NCBI GenBank assembly: GCA_002344895.1
Contig: DDUR01000024.1
Coordinates: 124,001-188,000 of the forward strand
Source of the DNA: Ignavibacteria bacterium UBA2333
GTDB lineage: Bacteria; Bacteroidota; Ignavibacteria; Kapaibacteriales; Kapaibacteriaceae
Direction: 5' to 3'
Length of the DNA stretch: 64,000 bases
This document shows, one piece after another, positions 8,940-18,811 of this stretch. The first letter of the stretch is position 1; the number at the start of each line of letters is the position of its first letter. The notes beneath the pieces are model-generated. The model searched no databases. It had not been told where the DNA came from and saw nothing but the letters and a program-made list of their open reading frames with translations. Made by a program: the position numbers and the translations under genes.

Positions 8940-11900
8940 TTACTTGATGACGGAGAGGGGGCGAAGGGCGCGACGACCGTCAACGTTCACAACAACGACA
9001 TACATACCAGAGGCAAGCATGGACGTGTTTATGGTGCGAACATACGGTCCTGCAGCGAGCTCAGCATCCATCACCTGTACAACTTGCCGGCCAGAGGCGT
9101 CAAGAAGCGAAATTGTGACGTGTGACGTACGCAGAAGGTCAAATGAGAACTCTGCAGCATCACTTGATGGATTTGGTGCGAGCGATGTATTCGTTACGAC
9201 GTCGAGCAGTGCGTCATAAACCGACGATACGAGGGATGTTGCAACTGTTGTTGTGTCAGAGAACGTATCTCCACACGCCGTACGAATTCGTACCCAGTAC
9301 CGACCTGCATCCGTGGCAACAACATTTGGCTTGGTGAACGTTGGAGCAACTTCACCCGTCAGCTCCGTTCCATCCTTATACCACTGATACTGAAGAGTAC
9401 CTGCACCGGTAGCTGCGACCGTTAACGTCAGCGTTTGACCAAGTGTGACGTTTGTTGTAGGCGGCAGATTCTGCGTGAATTGCGTAGCAGGATCGATAGT
9501 AACAGAAGCCACAGCTGATGTTACAGAACCACATGCTGTTGAAACAACAACGGAATACGAGCCACCTCGCGCCGATGTGCCAACAAAGGTTATTGTGGCA
9601 GAGGTCTCATTTGGCAACACGGTTCCATCCTTCGACCATGCATACGTAACCTCGCCGGTAGCTTGAACACCAACAGAGAGTGTTGCTGTTTCACCTTCGC
9701 AGACCGACACCGATTGTGGTTGTGTTGTAATCACTGGTGCAGAGGCTGCAGCTACTGTGATGTCTGACTCTCCATACTGTGATGCATCAGCAGTGAGTTC
9801 CGCACGAAGGGTGTAGACACCGAGATCAGCATTGTCAACATTGCGAATAACAAGTGTGTCTGCCATTGTTCCCGAGTACTTGGCTCCCTCAACAAGTGGA
9901 AGTCCATTTCGGAACCATTGGCGGCTCAATGCAGCACCCGATGGATTTGCGTAGACGTCAGCTATAAGTGTAGCATTTGCACCAACGCAGACATTTGCCG
10001 ATGAAGAAGCAAACTCAACATATACGCCCGTCGTAAAGAGTCGCATTGCACGTGATGTTGCCGTTCCACAAACACCGACAACTACACACGTGTACCCACC
10101 TCCAATGTCGCCAGCCTCAACAGAGAGAATCTCAAGTCGGCTTGAGTTCACTCCACGAATTCGATCGGATTCGCGCAGCGGGTTTTCACCACGATACCAC
10201 TGATACGAAAGTGCTTCATTCGGGACTTCAGCTTCAACCCAGAGGACGGCACGATCTCCGAGGCGAGCAGCAATGGCTCGTGATGATTGAACAATTTGTG
10301 TTGGACGTGCAACGCGAACTACGACGTCTTCGGAACGAAGATCACCACAGCCACCAAAGCCGTAGACTTCACACCAGTACCGACCAGACGTCGAGAACTG
10401 TGCATCTTCAATTCGGAGAATCGGAGCGTCTGTTCCAGGCAATGCTACACCATCCTTAAACCACTGATACCGGCGAACAGTACCACTGGCGATAACGAGA
10501 AGCTGTGTATCGTCACCAAGGCAGATGTTCTGAGACTGTGGTTGTTGTGCAAGTGCGAGCGGAGCAACAATCACAAATCGTTGTGTGATTGCTGATACAT
10601 CCGGACGCTCAATACCCGTTACACGAATCCGCACACGATCGTTGTATTGCAGGTCAGAGATGTTCCAAACGGCAGTACCCTGTGAGGCTGGGACAACATC
10701 AATTAGCTCCCATGTCAGGCCATCGGATAGGGAATACTCAACACGAACGTTCTGCATTCCACGAGCTGTAAATCGCACCGTAAGGGCATTCTGCGCGCAG
10801 ACCGTGTCAGCACGAAGAGGGGACTGAATTGTAATGCGTGGAGTTTCGAGGTAGATCGGTGAACTGAATCCTCCGCTAGGATTCACTGTCGATACGCCGT
10901 TCCACACACCATCAGGTGAGGTAATGGCGTACACGATTGCACCCGTACGTCCATCACGTTCTTCAATTCGACGTACACCTGTGGGAAGAGTGTTCGGAAT
11001 CAACGTGGCCCAACCACCATCGGCGTTCTCAACATTTGCATAGATCGTTTCGATCTGTGGCGCTGTCAGGAAACTGCCGTCGTCTTGAACAAGTGCCGAG
11101 CTGAGAGGACGTCCAGTACCGGCAACGTTGTCATACAGACAGATAATATTCTTTGGAGTTGACTGGCTTTCAACGTCAGTGATACCCGTTGCCTGATTCG
11201 CACCAGTACCGAGTCGAATAACCGTCGACGTATTGGCCAGTTCGTAATACCGAATTCGACGCCCCAGGTTGTCACCAAGGACAACACGCCAGTAGACAGT
11301 ATTACCTTCGCTGAAGACGGCATTCGTTGAGGCAAGATAGTTTACCCAAACCGTCTTCGACGTTTCACCAGGTCCTGTAGAAAACTGGCTGAATGTGTTC
11401 AGTCCCGTGATAGTCTTGCCAATGTCAAACGCATATGTATAAGCATCACGGTTAAAATGGTAGTTCAGTCCTGGTCCCGTTGACGTAAGAATCTGATCAG
11501 TTGACCACCCGGTGTTAAACCGATACGTTGTACTCGGCTGAAGATTCGTAAACGTTACAAGGGCAAACTGCGGAAGCGCAAAAGCTAACGACGTCGAAAC
11601 GCGACTACTGACGTACTGCGGTACGAGGTTGGTTGTCAGTACGGGCGTTGCAAACACAGTAATTGTTGGAAGTGTGTATGACGTCAGTCCCGGACCGTTC
11701 ACACGCAGAACGTACGTGCCTGGCGCGTCAACACTCACATTGTCAAACGTAGCAACACCGGCAACTGGCGTTACCGAAGACGTAAAGACTACGTTACCAG
11801 GACCGGAGACCTTTGTGATTGTGACTACTTGATCGTAGAACGAGTCTGTGGTACCATCAGGACGTGTCGCTAACGCTCGGAATGTTGGGAACGGACTGTT

Positions 11901-12947
11901 CGCCCAACCTACGTTCTGCACGTCTAGGACGTTAAAGCCTGTAGCACCTTGAAGGACAGTAAACGGATTTGAGTCACCAAAGGCAAGTAGGTCACCTGAT
12001 GTACGCGAAGCACGCACGACAACACCTGACTGTGCAACGTTGTAGGTGACACCTGACACCGTTACAACACTCTGTCCGGCCGGAATTGTACCAACAAGTG
12101 TTCCACCCAATGTGCCCGAGCCACTTACTAAACTGAGCGAGAATGACGTAGCTGCTGCAACATTTTGTGGAATGTTTGAATTGTCAACGGAACGGACTTG
12201 AATTGAAAACGGAGCTGCTGTTGATGGGGAAGCAGGAGTGATCTGCGTGATGGCAAGTTTCGTAGGAACACCACCACTCGCAGCACTTGAAACGCTGATG
12301 TCATCAACTCCAAGTCGAGGGCGTGCTCCAGAAACCGCTGTCGAGTACTGATAGTACCGCCACATCAGTTGGACATTCGACTGATTTTCCGCTGCAGAAG
12401 GAAGTGTTGTCGTAAACGACGCATTGTGTCCAGACGTTGCATTCGCTTGATATTCAACGGGTGTTCCTGCAACATCATTCCAGGAACCAGAGGTACCAAT
12501 ACGATAGAGGAGTCGAACAGCATATAGTCGTGAACCAGTTGCAACCGTTCTCCCCGTCCAGGATACCTGAACACTCGTACGACCGGTCGTATTTATCGCA
12601 AGAACTGCTGCGCCGGCAAACGCTGTGTTACAAGGTGTCGAACCGGTGTTGATAAACGAAAAACCATTCGCACCATCACCGTTAATACGTGCACCACTCG
12701 AAAGGTTATAGGCACAATTCCAGTCAACAGTAGGAACGGAGGTCAAGTCAGCATCAATTGATGCCACTTGTTGAAAGACCATGTTTGCGGGATACGTTCC
12801 TGCCGATGATGAAGCATCCCATGAATTCAACGTGTACGTTCCGAGCGACAAACTATAAGCTGTCGGATTCGACTGGGCAACACTTGAGACAAAACTCAAA
12901 CTCATCGCCACGACGATGACGAAACAACGGAGGAGTGACCTGATCAT
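8940..12947 (-). CDS. giant secreted T9SS cargo with Ig-like domains
   Basis: 1335-residue secreted protein, function unknown. A signal peptide (ending SFVSSVAQ) is followed by a jelly-roll-like N-terminal region of about 200 residues with aromatic and Gly-rich strands. Bacterial Ig-like and Big-type modules follow (LAITQITPASPSTAAPF), and from about residue 790 repeated Ig-set modules with the pattern C...QWFKDG...YWC and QYQWYKDG. The C-terminus (DASGRQVVQVMDAEL ... LASGMYVVVV) is a T9SS type A sorting domain. The ATG at 12947 is chosen because it opens the signal peptide (MIRSLLRCF); the in-frame TTG nine bases upstream is less likely. An adhesin, matrix or cell-surface role is plausible but not shown. 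Confidence 0.85.
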   Translation of the reverse strand: MIRSLLRCFVIVVAMSLSFVSSVAQSNPTAYSLSLGTYTLNSWDASSSAGTYPANMVFQQVASIDADLTSVPTVDWNCAYNLSSGARINGDGANGFSFINTGSTPCNTAFAGAAVLAINTTGRTSVQVSWTGRTVATGSRLYAVRLLYRIGTSGSWNDVAGTPVEYQANATSGHNASFTTTLPSAAENQSNVQLMWRYYQYSTAVSGARPRLGVDDISVSSAASGGVPTKLAITQITPASPSTAAPFSIQVRSVDNSNIPQNVAAATSFSLSLVSGSGTLGGTLVGTIPAGQSVVTVSGVTYNVAQSGVVVRASRTSGDLLAFGDSNPFTVLQGATGFNVLDVQNVGWANSPFPTFRALATRPDGTTDSFYDQVVTITKVSGPGNVVFTSSVTPVAGVATFDNVSVDAPGTYVLRVNGPGLTSYTLPTITVFATPVLTTNLVPQYVSSRVSTSLAFALPQFALVTFTNLQPSTTYRFNTGWSTDQILTSTGPGLNYHFNRDAYTYAFDIGKTITGLNTFSQFSTGPGETSKTVWVNYLASTNAVFSEGNTVYWRVVLGDNLGRRIRYYELANTSTVIRLGTGANQATGITDVESQSTPKNIICLYDNVAGTGRPLSSALVQDDGSFLTAPQIETIYANVENADGGWATLIPNTLPTGVRRIEERDGRTGAIVYAITSPDGVWNGVSTVNPSGGFSSPIYLETPRITIQSPLRADTVCAQNALTVRFTARGMQNVRVEYSLSDGLTWELIDVVPASQGTAVWNISDLQYNDRVRIRVTGIERPDVSAITQRFVIVAPLALAQQPQSQNICLGDDTQLLVIASGTVRRYQWFKDGVALPGTDAPILRIEDAQFSTSGRYWCEVYGFGGCGDLRSEDVVVRVARPTQIVQSSRAIAARLGDRAVLWVEAEVPNEALSYQWYRGENPLRESDRIRGVNSSRLEILSVEAGDIGGGYTCVVVGVCGTATSRAMRLFTTGVYVEFASSSANVCVGANATLIADVYANPSGAALSRQWFRNGLPLVEGAKYSGTMADTLVIRNVDNADLGVYTLRAELTADASQYGESDITVAAASAPVITTQPQSVSVCEGETATLSVGVQATGEVTYAWSKDGTVLPNETSATITFVGTSARGGSYSVVVSTACGSVTSAVASVTIDPATQFTQNLPPTTNVTLGQTLTLTVAATGAGTLQYQWYKDGTELTGEVAPTFTKPNVVATDAGRYWVRIRTACGDTFSDTTTVATSLVSSVYDALLDVVTNTSLAPNPSSDAAEFSFDLLRTSHVTISLLDASGRQVVQVMDAELAAGPYVRTINTSMLASGMYVVVVNVDGRRALRPLSVIK

Positions 12948-13005
12948 GGGCTTCAATGGGTGATGAAACGTCGGTGGAACCAGCGAGGTGGCAATCTTGG
13001 AGCTT

Positions 13006-13013
13006 CGAAACTA
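13006..13013 (-). promoter_or_regulatory. possible -7 box (TAGTTTCG) for the T9SS cargo gene
   Basis: Seven of eight bases match TAnnTTTG on the minus strand, 58 bases before the ATG at 12947. No -33 TTG at the usual distance. Weak candidate. Confidence 0.25.
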
Positions 13014-13024
13014 CGGAGAACAAA

Positions 13025-13048
13025 ACAGGCGACCTAATGGTCGCCTGT
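13025..13048 (-). terminator. intrinsic terminator of the glmS-pepF operon
   Basis: Perfect 10-base stem (ACAGGCGACC / GGTCGCCTGT) with a 4-base loop, 24 bases past the M3 peptidase stop, followed on the minus strand by TTTTGTT. Classic Rho-independent terminator closing the five-gene operon. Confidence 0.85.
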
Positions 13049-13072
13049 AACGTGTCCTTAACGTGGAAATGT

Positions 13073-14782
13073 TCAGAGGTAATGGCCGTAATGTCTTTCA
13101 AGCCAATGTGTTGCGTATGCCGATATGTCGGCAAGTGTGGTGAGTTCGAACGGAGATTTCAGGTTACCTGACCGAACGATTTCGAGAAACGCTTGGCTGC
13201 CACCGATATCGCAGATCTTGAGGTAATCCTTAAACGCCTGCGTTCTATCCTCTAGAGATCGCTGCCAGTACTGCAGAGCACATGTTTGCGCCAGGGCATA
13301 GTCGATGTAGTAGAATGGGGCTTCAATGATGTGTTTCTGAAACTGCCATTGTGTTCCATGTGCTGCATATGGTACGGACGATGCATCACGCCATGGCATG
13401 TACACACCTTCAAGGCGTTTCCATTCGGCATTGCGTTCAGCAGGTGTTGCAGATGGGTTTGCATATACCCAGTGCTGGAACTGATCAACCGCACATCCAT
13501 ATGGCAAGAAGAGCAGCGCGCCTTGAAGATGGTAAAAACGGAATTTATCCGTTTGTTTACCAAAGAAAAGGTCCATCCATGGCCACGTCAGGAACTCCAT
13601 GCCCATGCTGTGAATCTCACAGGCCTCTGCCGTAGGCCAGAGGTACTCTGGTACGTCGTACGTGCGGCTACGATATGCCTGAAAGGCGTGCCCTGCTTCA
13701 TGTGTAAGCACCTCAACATCGTGAGTCGTCTTGTTGAAGTTTGCAAAGATGAAGGGAACTCCATACGTAGGGAAACTTGTGCAGTATCCACCCGTTGCCT
13801 TGTTTTCACGTGTTTTCAGGTCGAGCAGCTCACGCTGTAACATGAGGTCAAAGAACTCATGTGTTTCCGGTGACAGATCGGCATACATACGCTGTGCCTT
13901 GTCCACGATCCAGTCATGGTCTCCCTCGGCGAGAGGATTACCATCAACAAACTGCACACGCTCGTCATGTAGCTCGATCTGATCCAGTCCGAGTCGGCGT
14001 GCCTGTGCCTGACGGAAACGGGTTACAAGTGGTACGACATGATCAATTACTGCTTGACGAAAAACAGCGACGTCATTGGCCGTATAGTCCACACGACCAA
14101 ACTCTTCATACCTGAACTCCGTATAGCTCGGATAACCCAGAGCATGGGCTCGCTCCGTCCGCAACTTGACGAGACGATCATAGATTCCTTCGATACGTTC
14201 AGAGTTTTGCTCTAACCACGCATACTGCGCCTTGACGGCTTTCAGTCGCACATCGCGGTCAAGATCAATCTGGAGTTTCAGGATGCTGGAAAGATTATAC
14301 GTCGTACCATCAACATCAATTTTCGCTGATGCCGTGATGTCACTATACTCCGTACAGAGCCGTGTTTCTTCAACAAGTAAGTCCTTGATAGACGGATCAA
14401 ACGTTCTATCACCGGCCTCTAGCCTTTTGATGAAGAGGTTACCAAATGCTCCAACAATCGCATCTCGGTGTGGTGATGCAAGAATCCGCTTAATCACGGA
14501 AGTAAACCATTCCGTTATCGTAGGATACTCGGCATCAAAGAATTCTTTTTCGCTTTTTGCCTCTGTATCGGCAACATTCTGTGTATAACGGACTTCAGCA
14601 AGACTATGCATCGTGCTGAATTGCATACGAACAGAATTCCAGGATCGAATAGCCGCAAGCGTTTTTTCGGCATCAGGAGAAGCATCAAGAGTTGACGTAA
14701 TGACGTCGATAGATGCCTTCAATGCCGATAAATCTGGCCTGACGTAGGGGAGTTGGGAAAATGTTTGTTCGGAAACGGACAT
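13073..14782 (-). CDS. M3 family oligoendopeptidase (PepF-like)
   Basis: Cytosolic zinc metallopeptidase that cuts short oligopeptides. The 569-residue protein has the zinc motif HEAGH at residues 361-365 within VLTHEAGHAFQAYRS, and a helical N-terminal region as in oligoendopeptidase F relatives. The start is the ATG at 14782, with GGAG eight bases upstream; a longer in-frame reading from 14809 would run into the preceding gene. Last gene of the glmS operon, 23 bases after the TPR gene and just before a strong terminator. Together with the M24 peptidase upstream it gives the operon two peptidases. Confidence 0.92.
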   Translation of the reverse strand: MSVSEQTFSQLPYVRPDLSALKASIDVITSTLDASPDAEKTLAAIRSWNSVRMQFSTMHSLAEVRYTQNVADTEAKSEKEFFDAEYPTITEWFTSVIKRILASPHRDAIVGAFGNLFIKRLEAGDRTFDPSIKDLLVEETRLCTEYSDITASAKIDVDGTTYNLSSILKLQIDLDRDVRLKAVKAQYAWLEQNSERIEGIYDRLVKLRTERAHALGYPSYTEFRYEEFGRVDYTANDVAVFRQAVIDHVVPLVTRFRQAQARRLGLDQIELHDERVQFVDGNPLAEGDHDWIVDKAQRMYADLSPETHEFFDLMLQRELLDLKTRENKATGGYCTSFPTYGVPFIFANFNKTTHDVEVLTHEAGHAFQAYRSRTYDVPEYLWPTAEACEIHSMGMEFLTWPWMDLFFGKQTDKFRFYHLQGALLFLPYGCAVDQFQHWVYANPSATPAERNAEWKRLEGVYMPWRDASSVPYAAHGTQWQFQKHIIEAPFYYIDYALAQTCALQYWQRSLEDRTQAFKDYLKICDIGGSQAFLEIVRSGNLKSPFELTTLADISAYATHWLERHYGHYL

Positions 14783-14805
14783 GATGGTTCTCCAGAATGC
14801 CTGCG

Positions 14806-16596
14806 TCAAGCATCACCGCGTAATCGGCGAATACGCTCACGAGCGTCAGACACTAAAATTGAACGTGGGTAATTGACGAGAAGGTTGCCGAGGTGCTGAA
14901 GCGCTGATGGAATGTCACCACGCCGCACGGCGATATCTGCAAGGAGCCAGTACGCTCGGTCACCAAAAATACATTCGGGAGCGCGTTCTGTTAGGGGGCG
15001 AAGAAGGGGCTCAGCAGTAGTGTCATTTCCGAGCCGCACAAAGCATTCCGCCGCCTCGAGGGAAGAACGATCCTTGAGTTCGCGGTCACGGGCGAGAGTG
15101 GCAGCCTTTTGATACTCCCCTGCAGCACTTGTTAAATCATTGGTCAAGTTCGCTGCAAATCCCCTCAAAAACTGTGCTACTCCTGCAGAATCGTCGACGG
15201 CGAAGCTGAGCAAGAGGCTCCGTTCTAGAGCATCATTCGCTGCTACCGAACCAGGGTTGGATGCCAACTGCTGATACATTGCTGCAGCGGAATCGCGTCG
15301 ACCAGTCGCGAGCAGGATATCTGCCAGGAGTAACTCTGCACGATCGCGCTGATCAGTAATGTGGGTCTGCCGTATGCGGGACAGGTCAACAACGGCGGCA
15401 AGAGCAGGTTCAAACTGGCGGTTGCTGAGAAAGATTCGTGCCTGGAGGAGCTGCCCCTCGGCAGCAGGTACCGTACCCCGAAAGCCGTTAACGAGTCGTT
15501 GTAATGTTTCAATTGCACTTACTCGATCCCCAAGTGGATCAAGCTGGAGTCGAGCTGTTTGTAACAGAGCTTCGGCAGAAAGTCCACTGTTTGGATGCTC
15601 GCGTACAATGGCTTTATACAGTTCGATGATGGTGTTCGCTTCGTCTGGGTCTGGCCTATCACCGGCTCGGAAGCGCGCCTCGAGTGTCCTCGCTGTACCA
15701 TATGCTGCACTGAGGACGGCCCCTTGTGATGCCTGCTGGTGCGTACGAACACGTTCATATGCACGAAGAGCAATATCGTAACGACCATCCGCGCGAGCTC
15801 CATCAGCAAAGGCGAGGATGTCCTGCCCACGTACATTCCGTGCTTCGTCGAGGAGGATGGTTAATCGTAAGGCAGTTTCCCAATCCTTGGTTTCCCGTGC
15901 GAACCATTGACGTATTGGCAGGATAAGCGTCTCATCTTCTGGTTGCGCGTCAAGGACGGATCGAACGATGTTCTTGGATTCGTCCGTCGTCATCAAGGCA
16001 CTGATGAGACCTCGTACGTTATTCACGTCTCGAGCGCGCCTGTGATACCGCAAGATCTCTTCCATTGCTCGTCGAACGTCACCTACAACAGTGTACAGCG
16101 CTGCGAGTTCACGAGCATGTGTGTCATCGGCACCCACAATATCACGCGATCGAAGAAGGGATGCTATCGCACGATGGTAGAGACCCAATTCACGCTGATC
16201 AACGGCAATCATGTCATACACGTCGGCAGCACCGTCACCTAGATCAATAGCTCTACGCCACAACTCTTCTGCTCGAACCGTATCACCTGTTTTCCAGGCA
16301 AGTCGTGCAGCGAGGGCTGACGTTCGTGTATCCGGCTGTCGTTGTAAACGCTGTTCAACAATCGGGCGAAGTGACTTCTCTTGACCAAGTGCTATCAGCG
16401 TTCGAACGACACCTCGGTAGTAGACGTCGTTTGATGGCTGCGCTTCGTAGAGTTCTTGGTAGATACGCGCCGCACTTCGTATGTCGCCACTTCGTTCGTA
16501 TGCCTCAGCCATCCGAGCACGTTCACGACTATCCGATTGTGCTCGGTTAACCGTAAACGACAACACCATCAGGACAATTGTCAGGATGGTCTTCAT
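14806..16596 (-). CDS. secreted/periplasmic TPR protein
   Basis: 596-residue protein with a signal peptide (MKTILTIVLMVLSFTVNRAQ) followed by TPR-like helical repeats through most of its length (ERSGDIRSAARIYQELY, RLGNDTTAEPLLRPLTERA, RRGDIPSALQHLGNLL). The C-terminal third resembles the YfgC/BamD/YbgF type of tetratricopeptide scaffold, so a role in envelope assembly or protein complexes is possible but not proven. The start ATG at 16596 overlaps the stop of the M24 peptidase gene in an ATGA, implying translational coupling. It carries one paired GCCCC motif copy at 14992-15010 encoding PLLRPL. Confidence 0.82.
   Translation of the reverse strand: MKTILTIVLMVLSFTVNRAQSDSRERARMAEAYERSGDIRSAARIYQELYEAQPSNDVYYRGVVRTLIALGQEKSLRPIVEQRLQRQPDTRTSALAARLAWKTGDTVRAEELWRRAIDLGDGAADVYDMIAVDQRELGLYHRAIASLLRSRDIVGADDTHARELAALYTVVGDVRRAMEEILRYHRRARDVNNVRGLISALMTTDESKNIVRSVLDAQPEDETLILPIRQWFARETKDWETALRLTILLDEARNVRGQDILAFADGARADGRYDIALRAYERVRTHQQASQGAVLSAAYGTARTLEARFRAGDRPDPDEANTIIELYKAIVREHPNSGLSAEALLQTARLQLDPLGDRVSAIETLQRLVNGFRGTVPAAEGQLLQARIFLSNRQFEPALAAVVDLSRIRQTHITDQRDRAELLLADILLATGRRDSAAAMYQQLASNPGSVAANDALERSLLLSFAVDDSAGVAQFLRGFAANLTNDLTSAAGEYQKAATLARDRELKDRSSLEAAECFVRLGNDTTAEPLLRPLTERAPECIFGDRAYWLLADIAVRRGDIPSALQHLGNLLVNYPRSILVSDARERIRRLRGDA
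14992..15010 (-). repeat. paired GCCCC motif, copy in TPR gene
   Basis: Two GCCCC units starting 11 bases apart on the minus strand. The 19-base word GCCCCTTCTTCGCCCCCTA is shared exactly with the copy at 43895-43913 in an unrelated gene. Confidence 0.7.
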
Positions 16597-17807
16597 GATT
16601 CTATGACGTCCCACGTGTCAGAATAGAGCGGAAGGACGGCGCGTTGAATCGGAGAACTTGGGACAAGGACCGTGCCATCAATGTCGATGACAACATCGAT
16701 CTCAGTTCGAATGCCGAGGGTGTTCGGAATGTACAATCCAGGTTCAATGCTGAATGTTGTACCCCTGATAATCTTCCGCATGTCATGCGTTTCAAAGTTG
16801 TCCATGTTTGCACCAGGTCCATGTACTTCTGTATGTATGTTGTGTCCAGTACGATGAATGAACCGTTCACCCATTCCACTTTGTGCAATTGTTGATCTAC
16901 AGATGTCGTCGACGTCACAACCACGAACGTCATCGCCATTGGCAAAGGCCTGTTGAACGAGATGTAACGCTGCGTCGCGGCCGTCACGAATGATTTTGAA
17001 TGCAGACTCTACATCGTCAGGAACAACGTCACCTGCATAGGCCACCCAGGTGATATCAGCATAAATAGCACCAGGTGCATCCTTTTTTGCCCAGGCATCA
17101 ATAAGTACCACGTCACCGTTTTTTATAACAGATGACTGTGAGTGTGTTGGTGCATAGTGAGGATTCGCTGCATTGGGACCGATGGCAACAATTGGCCCAC
17201 TGTCAGTTACCAGATCGTGATCACGAAAGACATCATGGATATGTCGTTGAACATCATATTCGGTAACGGTAGAACCAGATAACAGTCGTTCCCGGAGATA
17301 CCGGAAACCAGAGAACACGGCTGATCTCAATTGGCCGGCAGTGATTGCGTTCGAGACGATCTGATCTTGCGTAAGAACAGCTGTAAACTCTTGGAGGAGA
17401 TCAGCTGATGAAACAACGTCAACACCAACACTGCGTACGAAGTCAATCGTCCCGGCATCAACGCGCGACACTACCGGTATCGCTCCATTTGGCGAATACT
17501 CCATGGCTATCGTGGTGAACTGACCAATGACGCTGCTGACTGCTTGTTCCCATGACTCGGCCGTATCATAGATAACTTCCTTGATCTCGAGATGAGAGAG
17601 GGGAAGTCGTTCCATCCGATGAACAATCTTGACGCATTCACCGGTGGCGGGCACAACGATCATCCATCGTCGTGTACAATGTGCATCGTCGGGGAGTTCG
17701 AGTATACTCCATGCAAGTGCATTACTCTTACGAAAGTCAAACAGAACCCATGCATCAATTCCCGACGACTTTACGGCTTGCTGCAGACGACGAAAGACGG
17801 AGTTCAT
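16593..17807 (-). CDS. M24 family aminopeptidase P-like metallopeptidase
   Basis: 404-residue cytosolic peptidase of the Xaa-Pro aminopeptidase/prolidase type. The creatinase-like N-terminal domain is followed by the pita-bread catalytic domain with the metal ligands in order: Asp in LIDAWAK, Asp in YADITW, His in HRTGHNIHTEVHG, Glu in FSIEPGLY and Glu in IRTEIDVV. All five are present, so the enzyme should be active. The ATG overlaps the meaB stop (ATGA) and its own stop overlaps the TPR gene start (ATGA). Specificity (Xaa-Pro or other) is inferred from family. Confidence 0.9.
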   Translation of the reverse strand: MNSVFRRLQQAVKSSGIDAWVLFDFRKSNALAWSILELPDDAHCTRRWMIVVPATGECVKIVHRMERLPLSHLEIKEVIYDTAESWEQAVSSVIGQFTTIAMEYSPNGAIPVVSRVDAGTIDFVRSVGVDVVSSADLLQEFTAVLTQDQIVSNAITAGQLRSAVFSGFRYLRERLLSGSTVTEYDVQRHIHDVFRDHDLVTDSGPIVAIGPNAANPHYAPTHSQSSVIKNGDVVLIDAWAKKDAPGAIYADITWVAYAGDVVPDDVESAFKIIRDGRDAALHLVQQAFANGDDVRGCDVDDICRSTIAQSGMGERFIHRTGHNIHTEVHGPGANMDNFETHDMRKIIRGTTFSIEPGLYIPNTLGIRTEIDVVIDIDGTVLVPSSPIQRAVLPLYSDTWDVIES

Positions 17808-18811
17808 GGTCGTGGTCCTTCCGATGTTGTTCGGGATATGGTTGTTTGATCAAAGATGGCCATGAGACCACGCGTCGGAGTGGTTGTTTCCTCAAGTACG
17901 GCCATGCGTAAATCTTGTACGGCTGAGGCAATCGCCCGGTCATGCGTAACCCAGTCAAGGGCTGTCGAGCGGAGTACAGCTTCAAACCATGATTTTCGTT
18001 GGCGACGGCGACGTCGTTCACGCGATGTTGTTCGCTGCGGATCGAAAAACTGTTCCTCTACGGCAAGGATACCGTCAATTCCCGACTGATGTAGGGAACT
18101 CACAGCCACAACTTCCGACGTCCAGTCTTCTTCGGCTGGTAACATAAGACGTAACGCAGAACGGTACGTCGCAATCGCCCGAAGTGTCGCATGTTCGTCG
18201 ATATCGGCCTTGTTTACCACAACAACGTCGGCAACTTCCATAATGCCACGTTTGATTCCTTGCAGTTCGTCGCCTGCCGTCGGCAGAACAAGGACCATAA
18301 ACATGTCGACCATGTCGGCAACTTCCGTTTCGCTCTGGCCTACACCGACGGTTTCAACGATGACGTGATCGTATCCAGCAGCTTCACAGACGATGATACT
18401 TTCGCGCATCGTCGATGTGCCACCGCCGAGTGCCGTTCGCGATGGTGAAGGGCGAACAAAGGCCGAACCTTGAAGGGAAAGTTGAGGCATTCGCACCTTG
18501 TCACCGAGGATACTTCCTCCAGTACGTCGACTGCTAGGGTCTACGGCAAGGACAGCGACATTCGAGCCCCTTGTCACAAGCCCCATTCCATAAGCTTCGA
18601 TGAATGTACTCTTTCCAACACCGGGAGAGCCCGTAATACCAATTCTCCGTGATGTTGGCCGCAAAGGAAGAAGTCGATCAATCAGATCCGCTGCGAGGTA
18701 ACGGTCTTCGTGAACAGATGACTCGACAAGAGAGAGGCCACGCGCAACTGCGAGCCGGTCTCTGCGTCGGATTCCTTCGACGAGCGATGAAATATCCGCC
18801 GAGCCGTTCAT
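17804..18811 (-). CDS. meaB: MeaB/ArgK-type GTPase, chaperone of methylmalonyl-CoA mutase
   Basis: 335-residue G3E P-loop GTPase that, in known systems, gates cobalamin delivery and protects methylmalonyl-CoA mutase from inactivation. Walker A is GSPGVGKST at residues 61-69; the MeaB signature VDPSSRRTGGSILGDKVRM and the switch region ETVGVGQSETEVADMVD follow, with NKAD for guanine recognition. It overlaps glmS upstream and the M24 gene downstream by four bases each (ATGA). Its likely client, the mutase at 38634-40772, lies 20 kb away rather than next door, which is common outside the proteobacteria. Confidence 0.93.
   Translation of the reverse strand: MNGSADISSLVEGIRRRDRLAVARGLSLVESSVHEDRYLAADLIDRLLPLRPTSRRIGITGSPGVGKSTFIEAYGMGLVTRGSNVAVLAVDPSSRRTGGSILGDKVRMPQLSLQGSAFVRPSPSRTALGGGTSTMRESIIVCEAAGYDHVIVETVGVGQSETEVADMVDMFMVLVLPTAGDELQGIKRGIMEVADVVVVNKADIDEHATLRAIATYRSALRLMLPAEEDWTSEVVAVSSLHQSGIDGILAVEEQFFDPQRTTSRERRRRRQRKSWFEAVLRSTALDWVTHDRAIASAVQDLRMAVLEETTTPTRGLMAIFDQTTISRTTSEGPRP

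Noticed and set aside
8957..8971. GGGGGC followed by GGGCGC at the end of the second T9SS cargo gene as another paired motif
   Set aside because: The second unit is broken (GGGCGC), so it was not counted.
13286..13840. 184-codon plus-strand frame inside the M3 peptidase gene
   Set aside because: Covers the HEAGH region of the real gene on the other strand; Cys/His-rich composition is an antisense artefact.
18567..18585. Two GCCCC units in meaB as another paired motif
   Set aside because: Their starts are 14 bases apart, outside the 8-12 range of the others.
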